Assembly (NCBI RefSeq): GCF_003435815.1 | Contig: NZ_QTUV01000001.1 | Span: forward strand, 1-64,000 | Direction: 5' to 3' | DNA length: 64,000 bases | Source of the DNA: Dorea sp. AM10-31 | GTDB taxonomy: Bacteria > Bacillota > Clostridia > Lachnospirales > Lachnospiraceae | Part shown: positions 35,020 through 43,800 of the stretch, in pieces | How the letters are laid out: each line of letters begins with the position of its first letter | Position numbering within the stretch: the first letter of the stretch is position 1 | Made by a program: the position numbers and the translations under genes | The notes under the pieces: generated by a model | Seen by the model: only the letters and a program-made list of their open reading frames with translations | Database searches by the model: none | Told to the model about the DNA's origin: nothing

Positions 35020-35589
35020 CTATAACTGATAGCCTACGTCAAAGGCTTTTTTGTTAATCTCAATTGTTTTCGGCGGTACCGTCTTCTCTATCACATCATA
35101 CCAGAGCTCTTTGGAAAAATCCATGTGCTGTGCTGCAATTCCGAGTACAATTAAGTTAAATACTCTTGGATTGCCAAGTTTCTTAGATTCCTCTGTAGCA
35201 TCCACTGCATAGACACGGTAATCTTTTTTCAGATTCTCCAGAATATTCTCCGGATATTCAGCTGCTCCGATCACAACCGGCATCGGATCGATTCGCCAAT
35301 CATTGACGATCAGTGCACCATCTTTTTTGAGGAAATGTGCATAGCGCAGTGCTTCCAGACGCTCAAATGCGATGATCACATCTGCCTGTCCTTCTTCCAC
35401 GATCGGCTCTGCTACTTTATCTCCGTAACGGACGAATGTTACAACGCTTCCTCCACGCTGTGCCATTCCGTGTACCTCGGATAATTTAACATCATAACCT
35501 CCTGCAATTGCCAGTCCGCCAAGGATTCTGCTGGTGAGAAGGGTTCCCTGTCCGCCGACTCCGACGATCATAATATTCTTTACTGCCAT
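35020..35589 (-). CDS. iorB: Indolepyruvate:ferredoxin oxidoreductase beta subunit (locus B)
   Basis: 189 residues. Seen: NIMIVGVGGQGTLLTSRIL near 5-23, HGMAQRGGSVVTFVRYG near 40-56, and DVIIAFERLEALRY. The ATG follows the iorA end directly (the last base of the iorA stop codon is its first base), with GAAGGTGAGA upstream, so translation is coupled. It pairs with the iorA upstream. Confidence 0.94.
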   Translation of the reverse strand: MAVKNIMIVGVGGQGTLLTSRILGGLAIAGGYDVKLSEVHGMAQRGGSVVTFVRYGDKVAEPIVEEGQADVIIAFERLEALRYAHFLKKDGALIVNDWRIDPMPVVIGAAEYPENILENLKKDYRVYAVDATEESKKLGNPRVFNLIVLGIAAQHMDFSKELWYDVIEKTVPPKTIEINKKAFDVGYQL

Positions 35590-37343
35590 TATTTCTCACC
35601 TTCCTTTACTAATTCTATTGCTCCGAATTTACATAAGCTATCACACAGTCCGCATCCGGTACACATTGTATCATCAATATGAACCGTTCCGTCCTCATTC
35701 TTTGTCATTGCAGGACATCCCGGTTTCATACACATTCCACACTTCTTACATTTGTCTGCATGTGCCACGTATAATGGTTTTTTCTTCTTGCTGAGCAGTA
35801 CGCAAGGTGTCTTTGTAATGATAACGGAAACTTCATCTTTCGCAACTTCTTCTTTGACAACCTGTTCCAATTTTTCAATGTCAAATGCATTGACTTCAAT
35901 TACATTCTTCACACCGATTGCACGACAAAGTGCCGGAATATCGATTGCATAAGTCGGATCTCCCTGCAGTGTCTTGCCGGTTGCAGCGTGATCTTGATGT
36001 CCGGTCATACCGGTTGTAGAGTTATCAAGAATCATAACCGTTCCTGTTGCTTTATTGTACATCATATTCATCAGGGAATTGACTCCTGTATGAAGGAATG
36101 TAGAATCACCAATAACAGCTACCCAATTTTTGATATATTCTTTACCTTTTGCTTTCTCCATACCATGTAAGCTGGAAATACTTGCACCCATACAGATTGT
36201 TGTATCTACTACACTTAACGGTGCAACGGCTCCTAATGTATAACATCCGATATCTCCTGCCGCATGCATTTTTAATTTATTCAGTACATAGTACACACTT
36301 CTGTGTGGACATCCCGGACATAAGATTGGCGGTCTTCCCGGTGCCTGCGCCGGCTGTTTCAGATCCAGCTTCTCTCCGAGAATTGCTTCACGGATCATAT
36401 TGGCACTGTATTCGCCCTGAACAGTGAAGATCTCTTTACCTGTTGCTTTGATTCCCCAGGATTTTACCTGTTCTTCGATCACCGGATCAAGCTCTTCTAC
36501 GATATATAACTTCTCTACTTTGGAAGCGAAATCTTCAATCAGTTTTCTCGGAAGCGGATTCACCATTCCCAGTTTCAGAACAGATGCATCCGGCATTGCT
36601 TCTCTTACATACTGATACGGGATACCACTTGTGATCACACCGATCTTCGTATCGTTCATCTCTACCTGGTTGATTGGAAGTGTATTTGCAACTTCAGCGA
36701 GTTCCAGATTGCGTTTTTCAATCTCGACATGGCGAAGCTTCGCATTGCCCGGCATCATAACCGTCTTGCGGATGTCTTTTACATACGGTTTGTCCGGCAC
36801 TTCTACCGGATCACATAACTCTACCAGTCCCTGTGAATGTGCGAGTCTTGTTGTTGTACGGAATACAAATGGTCTGTCATATTTCTCACTTAAATCAAAA
36901 GCCATTTTCATAAATTCTTTTGCTTCTGAACTGTCAGAAGGCTCCAGTACCGGAAGCTGTGCTGCACGCGCTACCATTCTTGTATCCTGCTCATTCTGGG
37001 AACTGTAAAGTCCCGGATCGTCTGCGACAACAATAACCAGTCCGCCGTTAACTCCCATATAGGAAACAGTATAAGCCGGATCTGCCGCCACGTTAAATCC
37101 AACGTGCTTCATACAGGACATTGCACGGACACCTGCAACGGAAGCTCCGATTGCAACCTCCGTTGCAACTTTCTCATTCGGTGACCACTCACAGTACAGA
37201 GAATCCTTATATTTTACCAGATTCTCACTGATCTCTGTACTCGGTGTTCCCGGATATGCTGCGGAAACTTTCACTCCCGCTTCATATGCTCCCCTGGCAA
37301 TCGCTTCATTGCCGAGCATAATTACTTTTTTATTTTCTGCCAT
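35589..37343 (-). CDS. iorA: Indolepyruvate:ferredoxin oxidoreductase alpha subunit (locus B)
   Basis: 584 residues with the same domain order as the locus A protein: AAYPGTPSTEISE, CEWSPNEKVATEVA, LCPGCPHRSVYYVL, DIGCYTLGA, VIGDSTFLHTG, LDNSTTGMTGHQDH, and C-terminal clusters CKKCGMC...CP and CTGCGLCDSLC. In the second cluster the usual Pro after the last Cys is Lys (CKFGA). The start is the ATG at 37343; the ATG at 37355 is too close to AAGG. The stop of the upstream ligase gene overlaps this start region. It is about 23 residues shorter than locus A IorA. Confidence 0.94.
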   Translation of the reverse strand: MAENKKVIMLGNEAIARGAYEAGVKVSAAYPGTPSTEISENLVKYKDSLYCEWSPNEKVATEVAIGASVAGVRAMSCMKHVGFNVAADPAYTVSYMGVNGGLVIVVADDPGLYSSQNEQDTRMVARAAQLPVLEPSDSSEAKEFMKMAFDLSEKYDRPFVFRTTTRLAHSQGLVELCDPVEVPDKPYVKDIRKTVMMPGNAKLRHVEIEKRNLELAEVANTLPINQVEMNDTKIGVITSGIPYQYVREAMPDASVLKLGMVNPLPRKLIEDFASKVEKLYIVEELDPVIEEQVKSWGIKATGKEIFTVQGEYSANMIREAILGEKLDLKQPAQAPGRPPILCPGCPHRSVYYVLNKLKMHAAGDIGCYTLGAVAPLSVVDTTICMGASISSLHGMEKAKGKEYIKNWVAVIGDSTFLHTGVNSLMNMMYNKATGTVMILDNSTTGMTGHQDHAATGKTLQGDPTYAIDIPALCRAIGVKNVIEVNAFDIEKLEQVVKEEVAKDEVSVIITKTPCVLLSKKKKPLYVAHADKCKKCGMCMKPGCPAMTKNEDGTVHIDDTMCTGCGLCDSLCKFGAIELVKEGEK

Positions 37344-37344
37344 T

Positions 37345-38655
37345 TTACAGTCCATCCTTTCGTAAATCTGTTACTCGTTTTGCTTTTCCTTCGAATCGTT
37401 TCAGAGAATGTGGCGCAACCAGTTTGATCTGTGTCGCAAGTCCAAGCTGTGCTTTTAATCCCTTTTTGATTCTCTGCTCCAGTTCGCTTAACTTGCTGTA
37501 GCTGTCAAGCAGTCTGTCATCTACTAATTCTACAGTAATCGTCATAACATCCAGACGGTTCTTTCTCTCTACTACGATCTCATAATGTGGTCCGATCTCC
37601 GGAATCTGTAACATCACTTCTTCAATCTGTGTCGGGAATACATTGACACCACGGATAACAAGCATATCATCTGCGCGACCGGATAAATTCTCCATGCGCA
37701 CTGTAGTTCTTCCACATTTACATGGTTCGTAAAATAATCTGGTCAGGTCACCGGTTCTGTAACGGACAAGCGGAAGCGCTTCTTTTCCGAGACAAGTTAC
37801 AACCAGTTCTCCTTTTTCTCCCGGTGGGAGTACTTCTTCTGTCTTCGGATCAATGATCTCAGGGATAAACCAGTCTTCATTAATATGCATACCGCAGAGC
37901 TGTTCACACTCACCTGCAACACCTGGTCCACATAATTCACTCATACCATAATTCTGTGTGCAGAGGAAATTCTCCCCCCATACTTTGTGCATCTCATCAC
38001 GCATAGGTTCTGTCATACCCTCACCGCCGAACAGACCGATATGGACATGCAGATCCTTCTCCGGATCCAGTCCTCTTGCACGAATCTCTTCTCCAAGATG
38101 CAATGCATAAGATGGTGTTGCGATCAGAAGTGTTGTTCCAACATCCTGCATAAACATAATCTGCTTCTTTGTATTACCGGATGACATCGGGATGACTGCT
38201 GCTCCGATCTTCTCCAATCCGCCCTGCAGTCCGAGCGCTCCGGTAAATGTTCCATATCCAAATGCATTCTGTGCGATATCGTCTGGTGTCGCACCGCCCA
38301 TACAGGCGATTCGTGCCACGTTATTTAGCCATGTATCCAGATCCTTTCTTGTATATCCTACAACGGTCGGTTTACCGGTTGTTCCGGAACTTGCATGGAA
38401 ACGTACCAGTTCTTTCTTATCTACTGCAAACAGTCCTGTTGGATAATGATCTCTGAAATCTGCTTTATATGTAAATGGCAGCTTCTTCAGATCATCCAGC
38501 GTCTGAATATCTTCCGGTTTCACACCTGCTGCATCCATCTTCTCACGGTATGGTTCTACTTTTTCATAAATATAATGTACGGTCTCTTTTAACCGCTCCA
38601 GCTGGATCTTCTCAATCTCAGCTCTTGGCAGGGTTTCTTCCTTTGCCCAAATCAT
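37345..38655 (-). CDS. Phenylacetate-CoA ligase family enzyme (locus B, first)
   Basis: 436 residues, PaaK-type, first gene of the long operon. Seen: RFHASSGTTGKPT near 90-102, NYGMSELCGPGVAGEC near 235, LVRYRTGDLTR near 300, GRADDMLVIRGVNVFPTQIEE near 330-350, and EGKAKRVTDLR at the end. YRTGD and CKCGRT are as in classical phenylacetate-CoA ligase, so this is the best candidate of the three for phenylacetate itself. AAGGAGG lies seven bases before the ATG. Confidence 0.92.
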   Translation of the reverse strand: MIWAKEETLPRAEIEKIQLERLKETVHYIYEKVEPYREKMDAAGVKPEDIQTLDDLKKLPFTYKADFRDHYPTGLFAVDKKELVRFHASSGTTGKPTVVGYTRKDLDTWLNNVARIACMGGATPDDIAQNAFGYGTFTGALGLQGGLEKIGAAVIPMSSGNTKKQIMFMQDVGTTLLIATPSYALHLGEEIRARGLDPEKDLHVHIGLFGGEGMTEPMRDEMHKVWGENFLCTQNYGMSELCGPGVAGECEQLCGMHINEDWFIPEIIDPKTEEVLPPGEKGELVVTCLGKEALPLVRYRTGDLTRLFYEPCKCGRTTVRMENLSGRADDMLVIRGVNVFPTQIEEVMLQIPEIGPHYEIVVERKNRLDVMTITVELVDDRLLDSYSKLSELEQRIKKGLKAQLGLATQIKLVAPHSLKRFEGKAKRVTDLRKDGL

Positions 38656-38702
38656 GTTACATCCTCCTTCATGCTACCGGGATTCTTCTCCCCAATATTA
38701 CG

Positions 38703-38730
38703 AAAACAGGCGCAAAACCTTTACGCCTGC
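38703..38730 (-). promoter_or_regulatory. Leader hairpin of the long ior-cob operon
   Basis: CAGGCG (38729-38724) / CGCCTG (38712-38707) followed by TTTTC on the minus strand, located at the very 5' end of the transcript from the promoter at 38741-38769. It could attenuate transcription or protect the 5' end. Confidence 0.45.
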
Positions 38731-38740
38731 CACTTGTTAT

Positions 38741-38769
38741 AGTATAGCACATTACTTTCGTAGTTTAAA
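38741..38769 (-). promoter_or_regulatory. Promoter of the ior-cob operon
   Basis: Minus strand TTTAAA (38769-38764), 17-base spacer, TATACT (38746-38741), about 85 bases before the first ligase ATG. Confidence 0.6.
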
Positions 38770-38782
38770 GCATTAATTGAAC

Positions 38783-38807
38783 AAAAGGCACTTTACAGAC
38801 ACCTTTT
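38783..38807 (-). terminator. Weak terminator after the oxidase-like gene
   Basis: On the minus strand AAAAGG...CCTTTT with TG/TG inside, then TGTTC. It overlaps the stop codon at 38807. Confidence 0.4.
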
Positions 38808-39283
38808 TATGCATGCTGCTTGCATGTATATTCATCAACTTCGATTTTGAAAACTCCAACTGCATCTGCAAGCTTCGGATTCTCACTGAAGTCTTTGAAC
38901 TCTTTACCGGTCTGATGTTTCATGATCGCTGCCAGAGCCTTGCATTTTTCTTCCTGATCTTCTACGACAGATGCCTTGCCACTGCCGATAATACTTGCAT
39001 AATAGTAGCTGTACTGGCATGCAACTTTTCCTTCAACGAGTTCATCCTTGCAGTCCATCTCAAATCCAACATATGGATTTTCTTTTATTAAGTCCAGTTT
39101 CTTGCCTTCTTTTGCTCCATGCACATACATTGTCAATTTATCTGTTTCTATTACAAGCCCAAAGTTTACAGGCACTACATATACGCCCTTTCCATCCTGG
39201 ATTCCAATTCTTGCTACTTTACATACATGCAGGATTTCCATCTGTTTTTCTCTGTCTGTGACTTCTCTGTCTGTTCTTCTCAT
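38807..39283 (-). CDS. Pyridoxamine 5'-phosphate oxidase-like flavin protein
   Basis: 158 residues of the split-barrel FMN-binding family that includes NimA-type nitroimidazole reductases. Seen: VARIGIQDGKGVYVVPVNFG near 23-42, LTMYVHGAKEGKKLDLIKENPYVGFEMDC near 50-78 (not catalytic in full pyridoxamine oxidases), YYYASIIGSGKASVVED, and a conserved C-terminal His-rich end (CKQHA). The start is the ATG at 39283 with AGGGAG upstream. It is a single gene, separated from the methyltransferase by the dispersed hairpin repeat. Substrate unknown. Confidence 0.85.
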   Translation of the reverse strand: MRRTDREVTDREKQMEILHVCKVARIGIQDGKGVYVVPVNFGLVIETDKLTMYVHGAKEGKKLDLIKENPYVGFEMDCKDELVEGKVACQYSYYYASIIGSGKASVVEDQEEKCKALAAIMKHQTGKEFKDFSENPKLADAVGVFKIEVDEYTCKQHA

Positions 39284-39317
39284 CTTGTGAACTCCCTTCT
39301 TCCTGTATATTATTATG

Positions 39318-39359
39318 CCATACGAATTGCTCCATACTTCACACTTCCACAATTCTACT
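39318..39359 (-). repeat. Dispersed 42-bp hairpin repeat, copy 2
   Basis: It matches 6110-6151 at 36 of 42 positions. On the minus strand GAATTGT/GCAATTC encloses GTGT-GAA-GTAT; changed positions in the stems keep pairing as G-U only if the minus strand is the RNA. It starts six bases after the stop of the methyltransferase gene. No T-run follows in this copy. Confidence 0.7.
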
Positions 39360-39365
39360 CGTATA

Positions 39366-39929
39366 TCATGATTTAAAAATAAACACTGGCATCGGCGGAT
39401 TATTTTTTCTATTATAATACTCATTTGCGATCACTGTATATTCTCTTGACGGCAGTGTACGCAGCAGATTCAGAATTGCATCTTTTTCTTCAAAACCGGT
39501 ATCGCCGCCACTGTATATGCAGAGACTCATCATCCCTCCATGCTTCAAAAGTTTCAATCCTTGCAGGATTGCCTGCATACTGGTTTCAGCATGGGTTGCA
39601 ACCTTATGATCTCCCCCCGGCAGATATCCAAAATTAAAGCAGATCACATCCACAGTCTCTTCTCCTGCATATTCTGCCATATGCTCATGTCCGCACAGAC
39701 AAAGCTCTGCCCGGTCTGCAAGTTCTTCTTTTGTAAGACGCTCTTTTGTAAGATGGAGCGCTTCTTCCTGCACATCAAATGCAAGAACATGTCCATTTTC
39801 ACCTGCAAGTCTGCATAAGAAGGCGGTATCTCCACCTTTTCCCATTGTTGCATCGATATACAGGCCTTCTTTTACTGCCTGCGATTCTATGATCGCCTGA
39901 CACCACTGTGTAATCTGTGACTGTCTCAT
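39366..39929 (-). CDS. SAM-dependent methyltransferase, MnmM (YtqB)-like
   Basis: 187 residues, class I methyltransferase of the rRNA_methylase/YtqB family; the Bacillus member is the tRNA 5-aminomethyl-2-thiouridine methyltransferase MnmM. Seen: YIDATMGKGGDTAFL near 24-38 (motif I), VLAFDVQEEAL near 48-58, VICFNFGYLPGGDH near 95-108, and a C-terminal YYNRKNNPPMPVFIFK typical of this family. The ATG at 39929 lies six bases after the DMT gene stop, so the two are co-transcribed. Confidence 0.85.
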   Translation of the reverse strand: MRQSQITQWCQAIIESQAVKEGLYIDATMGKGGDTAFLCRLAGENGHVLAFDVQEEALHLTKERLTKEELADRAELCLCGHEHMAEYAGEETVDVICFNFGYLPGGDHKVATHAETSMQAILQGLKLLKHGGMMSLCIYSGGDTGFEEKDAILNLLRTLPSREYTVIANEYYNRKNNPPMPVFIFKS

Positions 39930-39934
39930 ATCTT

Positions 39935-40801
39935 TTACTCCGTTCTGCGATTGTTATATAAAAACATTGCTACTGCCATCAGACAGATGACTGCATAGCC
40001 GATCCAGCTTAACAGATCCGGAATCTGTTCGAAGAAGAAAAATCCAAGTCCTGCCGAGAAGATAATCTGTGAATAATCATAAACAGAGATCTCTCTCGCC
40101 GGAGCATAGCAATATGCTGCTGTAATAGAGAACTGGCCTCCTGCCGCCGACAATCCTGCAAACAGCAGAATCCCGATCTGTGCAAGACTCATCGGATGAT
40201 AGTCAAAAAGCAGCCATGGCAACGTCACTACACAGGAAAAGGTAGAGAAGAAAAATACAATAAACGGTCCTTTTTCTCCCCGCTCTCCAAGTTTTCTTAC
40301 CATCGTATATGCCGCTCCTGCACCGATTCCTCCACACAGTCCGATCAGGGAAGGGAGCAGATCCATATTGCTGAATGTCGGTTTGATCACAAATAAACTT
40401 CCCACAAACGCACCGATTACAAATAATCCCTGTGGCACCGTAATCTTTTCTTTTAACAGAAAGTAGCTGAAGATTACTGCAAAAAATGGAGACATCTTAT
40501 TTAACATCGATGCATCTGCCAGCACTAGATGATCTACTGCATAGAAATTACAGAGGATTCCAATCGTTCCACAGATGGATCTTCCAAGCATATAGCCTAA
40601 ATTTTCTTTTTTACAGTGAAATGGTACTCCATTCTTCATTAATATAATGCCGGCAAAAATGGCCGCCACAAAATTTCTAAAGAAACTTTTTTGTATCGGT
40701 GGTAGATCTCCTGCCATTCGTACAAAGAAACTCATCAATGCAAAACAAAAAGCTGACATGATAATACATATAATTCCTTTGTACCGTTTCTTACTTTCCA
40801 T
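39935..40801 (-). CDS. DMT-superfamily (EamA) transporter
   Basis: 288 residues and ten membrane helices in two EamA repeats. Seen: FCFALMSFFVRMAG near 18-31, NKMSPFFAVIFSYFLLKEKI near 101-120 and the second copy IIFSAGLGFFFFEQIPDLLSW near 250-270. These proteins export or import small metabolites; the substrate is unknown. AAAGGAG precedes the ATG. First gene of a two-gene run with the methyltransferase. Confidence 0.88.
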   Translation of the reverse strand: MESKKRYKGIICIIMSAFCFALMSFFVRMAGDLPPIQKSFFRNFVAAIFAGIILMKNGVPFHCKKENLGYMLGRSICGTIGILCNFYAVDHLVLADASMLNKMSPFFAVIFSYFLLKEKITVPQGLFVIGAFVGSLFVIKPTFSNMDLLPSLIGLCGGIGAGAAYTMVRKLGERGEKGPFIVFFFSTFSCVVTLPWLLFDYHPMSLAQIGILLFAGLSAAGGQFSITAAYCYAPAREISVYDYSQIIFSAGLGFFFFEQIPDLLSWIGYAVICLMAVAMFLYNNRRTE

Positions 40802-40873
40802 GTCTTACTGACTCCTTTATCTTTTTTACTTTCTTTTCATTATATTTCTGTAATGATGATTTAAAATATCCGT

Positions 40874-43800
40874 TTAAAAATCAAACAATGATAACTGGTT
40901 GGATTCCGGCAGTTCTCCAAACAATCCAAGATCATTCATCGTATCAATAACCGTCTTACTTGCTTTTGTACGCTGTCTGAAATCATCCCTGGACAGATAT
41001 GGACCATCTTTTGCGGCAACTTCTACTGCCTCTGCAGCCTTATCTCCCATTCCATCAATCGTAGAGAACGGCGGCATCAGTTTTCCGTCAATGATCTGGA
41101 ACTTTGTCGCTTTCGCTTTATAAATATCGATTGGCATAAATTCAAATCCTCTCGCATACATTTCCTGCACGATGTGCATATCCTTCATCTCATCCTGCTC
41201 TTTATTCGTAAGCGAGGAAGATCTTCTTGTATAGTCATTGATATAATATTGCAGCTTTTCCTTACCCTGACACATTTTTTCATAAGAAAATGCATTAGCA
41301 CGGATTCCAAAATAAGCGCCATAATATGCCAGCGGATAATTAACTTTACAATAAGCAATTCTGTATGCCATCATGACATATGCAGCCGCATGGGCTTTCG
41401 GAAACATATATTTGATCTTCTCGCAGGAACCGATATACCAGTCCGGTACATCATGGTCGATCATATCTTTCTTAAAGTCTGGCCACTCCTTACATTTTCC
41501 CTTTGCTACTGTTCCCTTTCGCACACGTTCCATAATCGTAAAGGATTCCTCACTGTCCAGTCCTTTATTGATCAGATACGTCATAATATCATCTCGCGTA
41601 CAGATTGCTGTGGAAATCGTTGCCTTGCCACTCTTGATAAGATCCTGCGCATTATTCAGCCATACATCCGTTCCGTGAGACAGACCGGAGATACGGATCA
41701 GATCCGATAACGTCTTTGGTTTCGTATCGACAACCATCTGGATAACGAAATCCGTTCCAAACTCCGGAATACCAAGGCAGCCAACCGGACAGCCTCCGAT
41801 ATCATCCGGTGCGATTCCAAGCGCCGATGTATCGTGGAAGAGTGACATTACGTCCGGATCATCCAGCGGAATATCCGTCGCTACAAATTTGTGATCTGTT
41901 TCATTGTATTCATTGTCCATCGCCGGTGAGCTGATATATTCCTCCAGCGTCTTGATCATTGTCGGATCATCATGTCCGAGAATGTCCAGCTTCAATAAGT
42001 TGTGATCGATGGAATGGTAATCAAAATGTGTTGTGATAATATCTGTTGTCATATCATTTGCCGGATGCTGCACTGGAGTGAACGAGTTAATATCCTCACC
42101 CAGTGGAAGTACGATAATACCACCCGGATGCTGTCCGGTACTTCTGCGGATACCGGTACATCCACCTACAATACGATTGATCTCACAGGTTCTCTTTCCC
42201 TGTCCGCGCTCTTCATAATAATTCTTCACATAACCGAACGCTGTCTTATCTGCCAGCGTACCGATCGTTCCGGCACGGTAAGTCTGACCTGCTCCGAAAA
42301 TAACTTCTGTATATTTATGCGCATTACTCTGATAATCACCGGAGAAGTTCAGGTCAATATCCGGCTCTTTATTTCCTTTGAATCCAAGGAAAGTCTCAAA
42401 TGGAATGTCAAAACCATCTTTGATCAACGGTGTGCCACATTCCGGGCAGTTCTTATCCGGCATATCCCATCCACAGCCTCCGGCATACGCACGCACTTCA
42501 TCCGAATCAAAATCACTGTAATGACAATTCGGGCAGTAATAATGGGGGCTTAGCGGATTAACTTCCGTGATTCCCGCCATCGTAGCAACGAAAGAAGATC
42601 CTACGGATCCACGGGAACCTACCAGATAGCCGTCCTCATTTGATTTCCATACCAGCTTCTGTGCGATAATATACATAACAGCGAATCCGTTGGAAATAAT
42701 AGAGTTCAGCTCTCTCTCCAGACGTTCCGTAACAACCGGTGGAAGTTCCTCTCCATACATGGAGTGCGCTTTATTATAACAGATCTCACGCAACGTCTTA
42801 TCCGAATCCGGGATAACCGGCGGACACTTATCCGGACGCACCGGGGAAATCCGTTCGATCATATCGGCAATCCGGTTCGGATTCTCTATTACGATTTCTC
42901 TTGCTTTCGCAGAACCGAGGTATTCAAATTCTTCTAACATCTCATCCGTTGTGTGCAGATACAGCGGCGGCTGGTTATCCGCATCCGGGAATCCCTTACC
43001 CGCCATAATGATCCGGCGGTACACTTCATCTTCCGGATTCAGAAAATGCACATCACAGGTTGCCACAACCGGCTTATTGAACTTTTCACCTAACGCAATA
43101 ATCTTCCGGTTGATCTCACGCAAATCTTCCTCACTGTTTACCTTCGTAATCTTCGGGCTGTCGATCATGAATTCGTTGTTTCCAAGCGGCTGTACTTCCA
43201 GATAATCATAGAAGTTGACAATTCTGGAAATCCGCTGTTCAGACTTATCATTTAAGATTGCCTGATACAGCTCTCCCGCTTCGCAGGCGCTTCCTACAAT
43301 CAAGCCTTCTCTGTATTTTGACAACTCACTCTTCGGAATACGCGGGCGTCTCGCATAAAAGTCCAGATGTGACTCCGACACCAGTTTGTAAAGATTCACA
43401 CGACCGGTCTGGTTCTTTGCAAGAATAATTACATGATAGGACGGTAATTTCCTGATCGCATCCTTATTCTGCGCTCCAAACTGGTTTAATTTCGTCAACG
43501 TCTTAATATTTCTGGCGCGCAGCATTTCCACAAATTTTACGAAAATCTCTGCCGTCGCTCCCGCATCATCAACAGCGCGGTGATGATTTTCCAGAGAAAT
43601 GTGCAGTGCATTCGCCACAACATTCAACTTAAACTTCGATAAAGTCGGCAGTAAGATTCTCGCCATCGCTACCGTGTCTACCGATGTAAAATCCGGTGTG
43701 ATGTCCTGATATCTGCAATTCTGTTCAATAAAGCTTACATCAAAGCTTGCATTGTGTGCCACCAGTACCGCATCTCCGACAAATTCGAGAAACTGAGGCA

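Noticed and set aside
41174..42553. Long plus-strand frames inside polC
   Set aside because: They are antisense shadows of a fully conserved polymerase gene.
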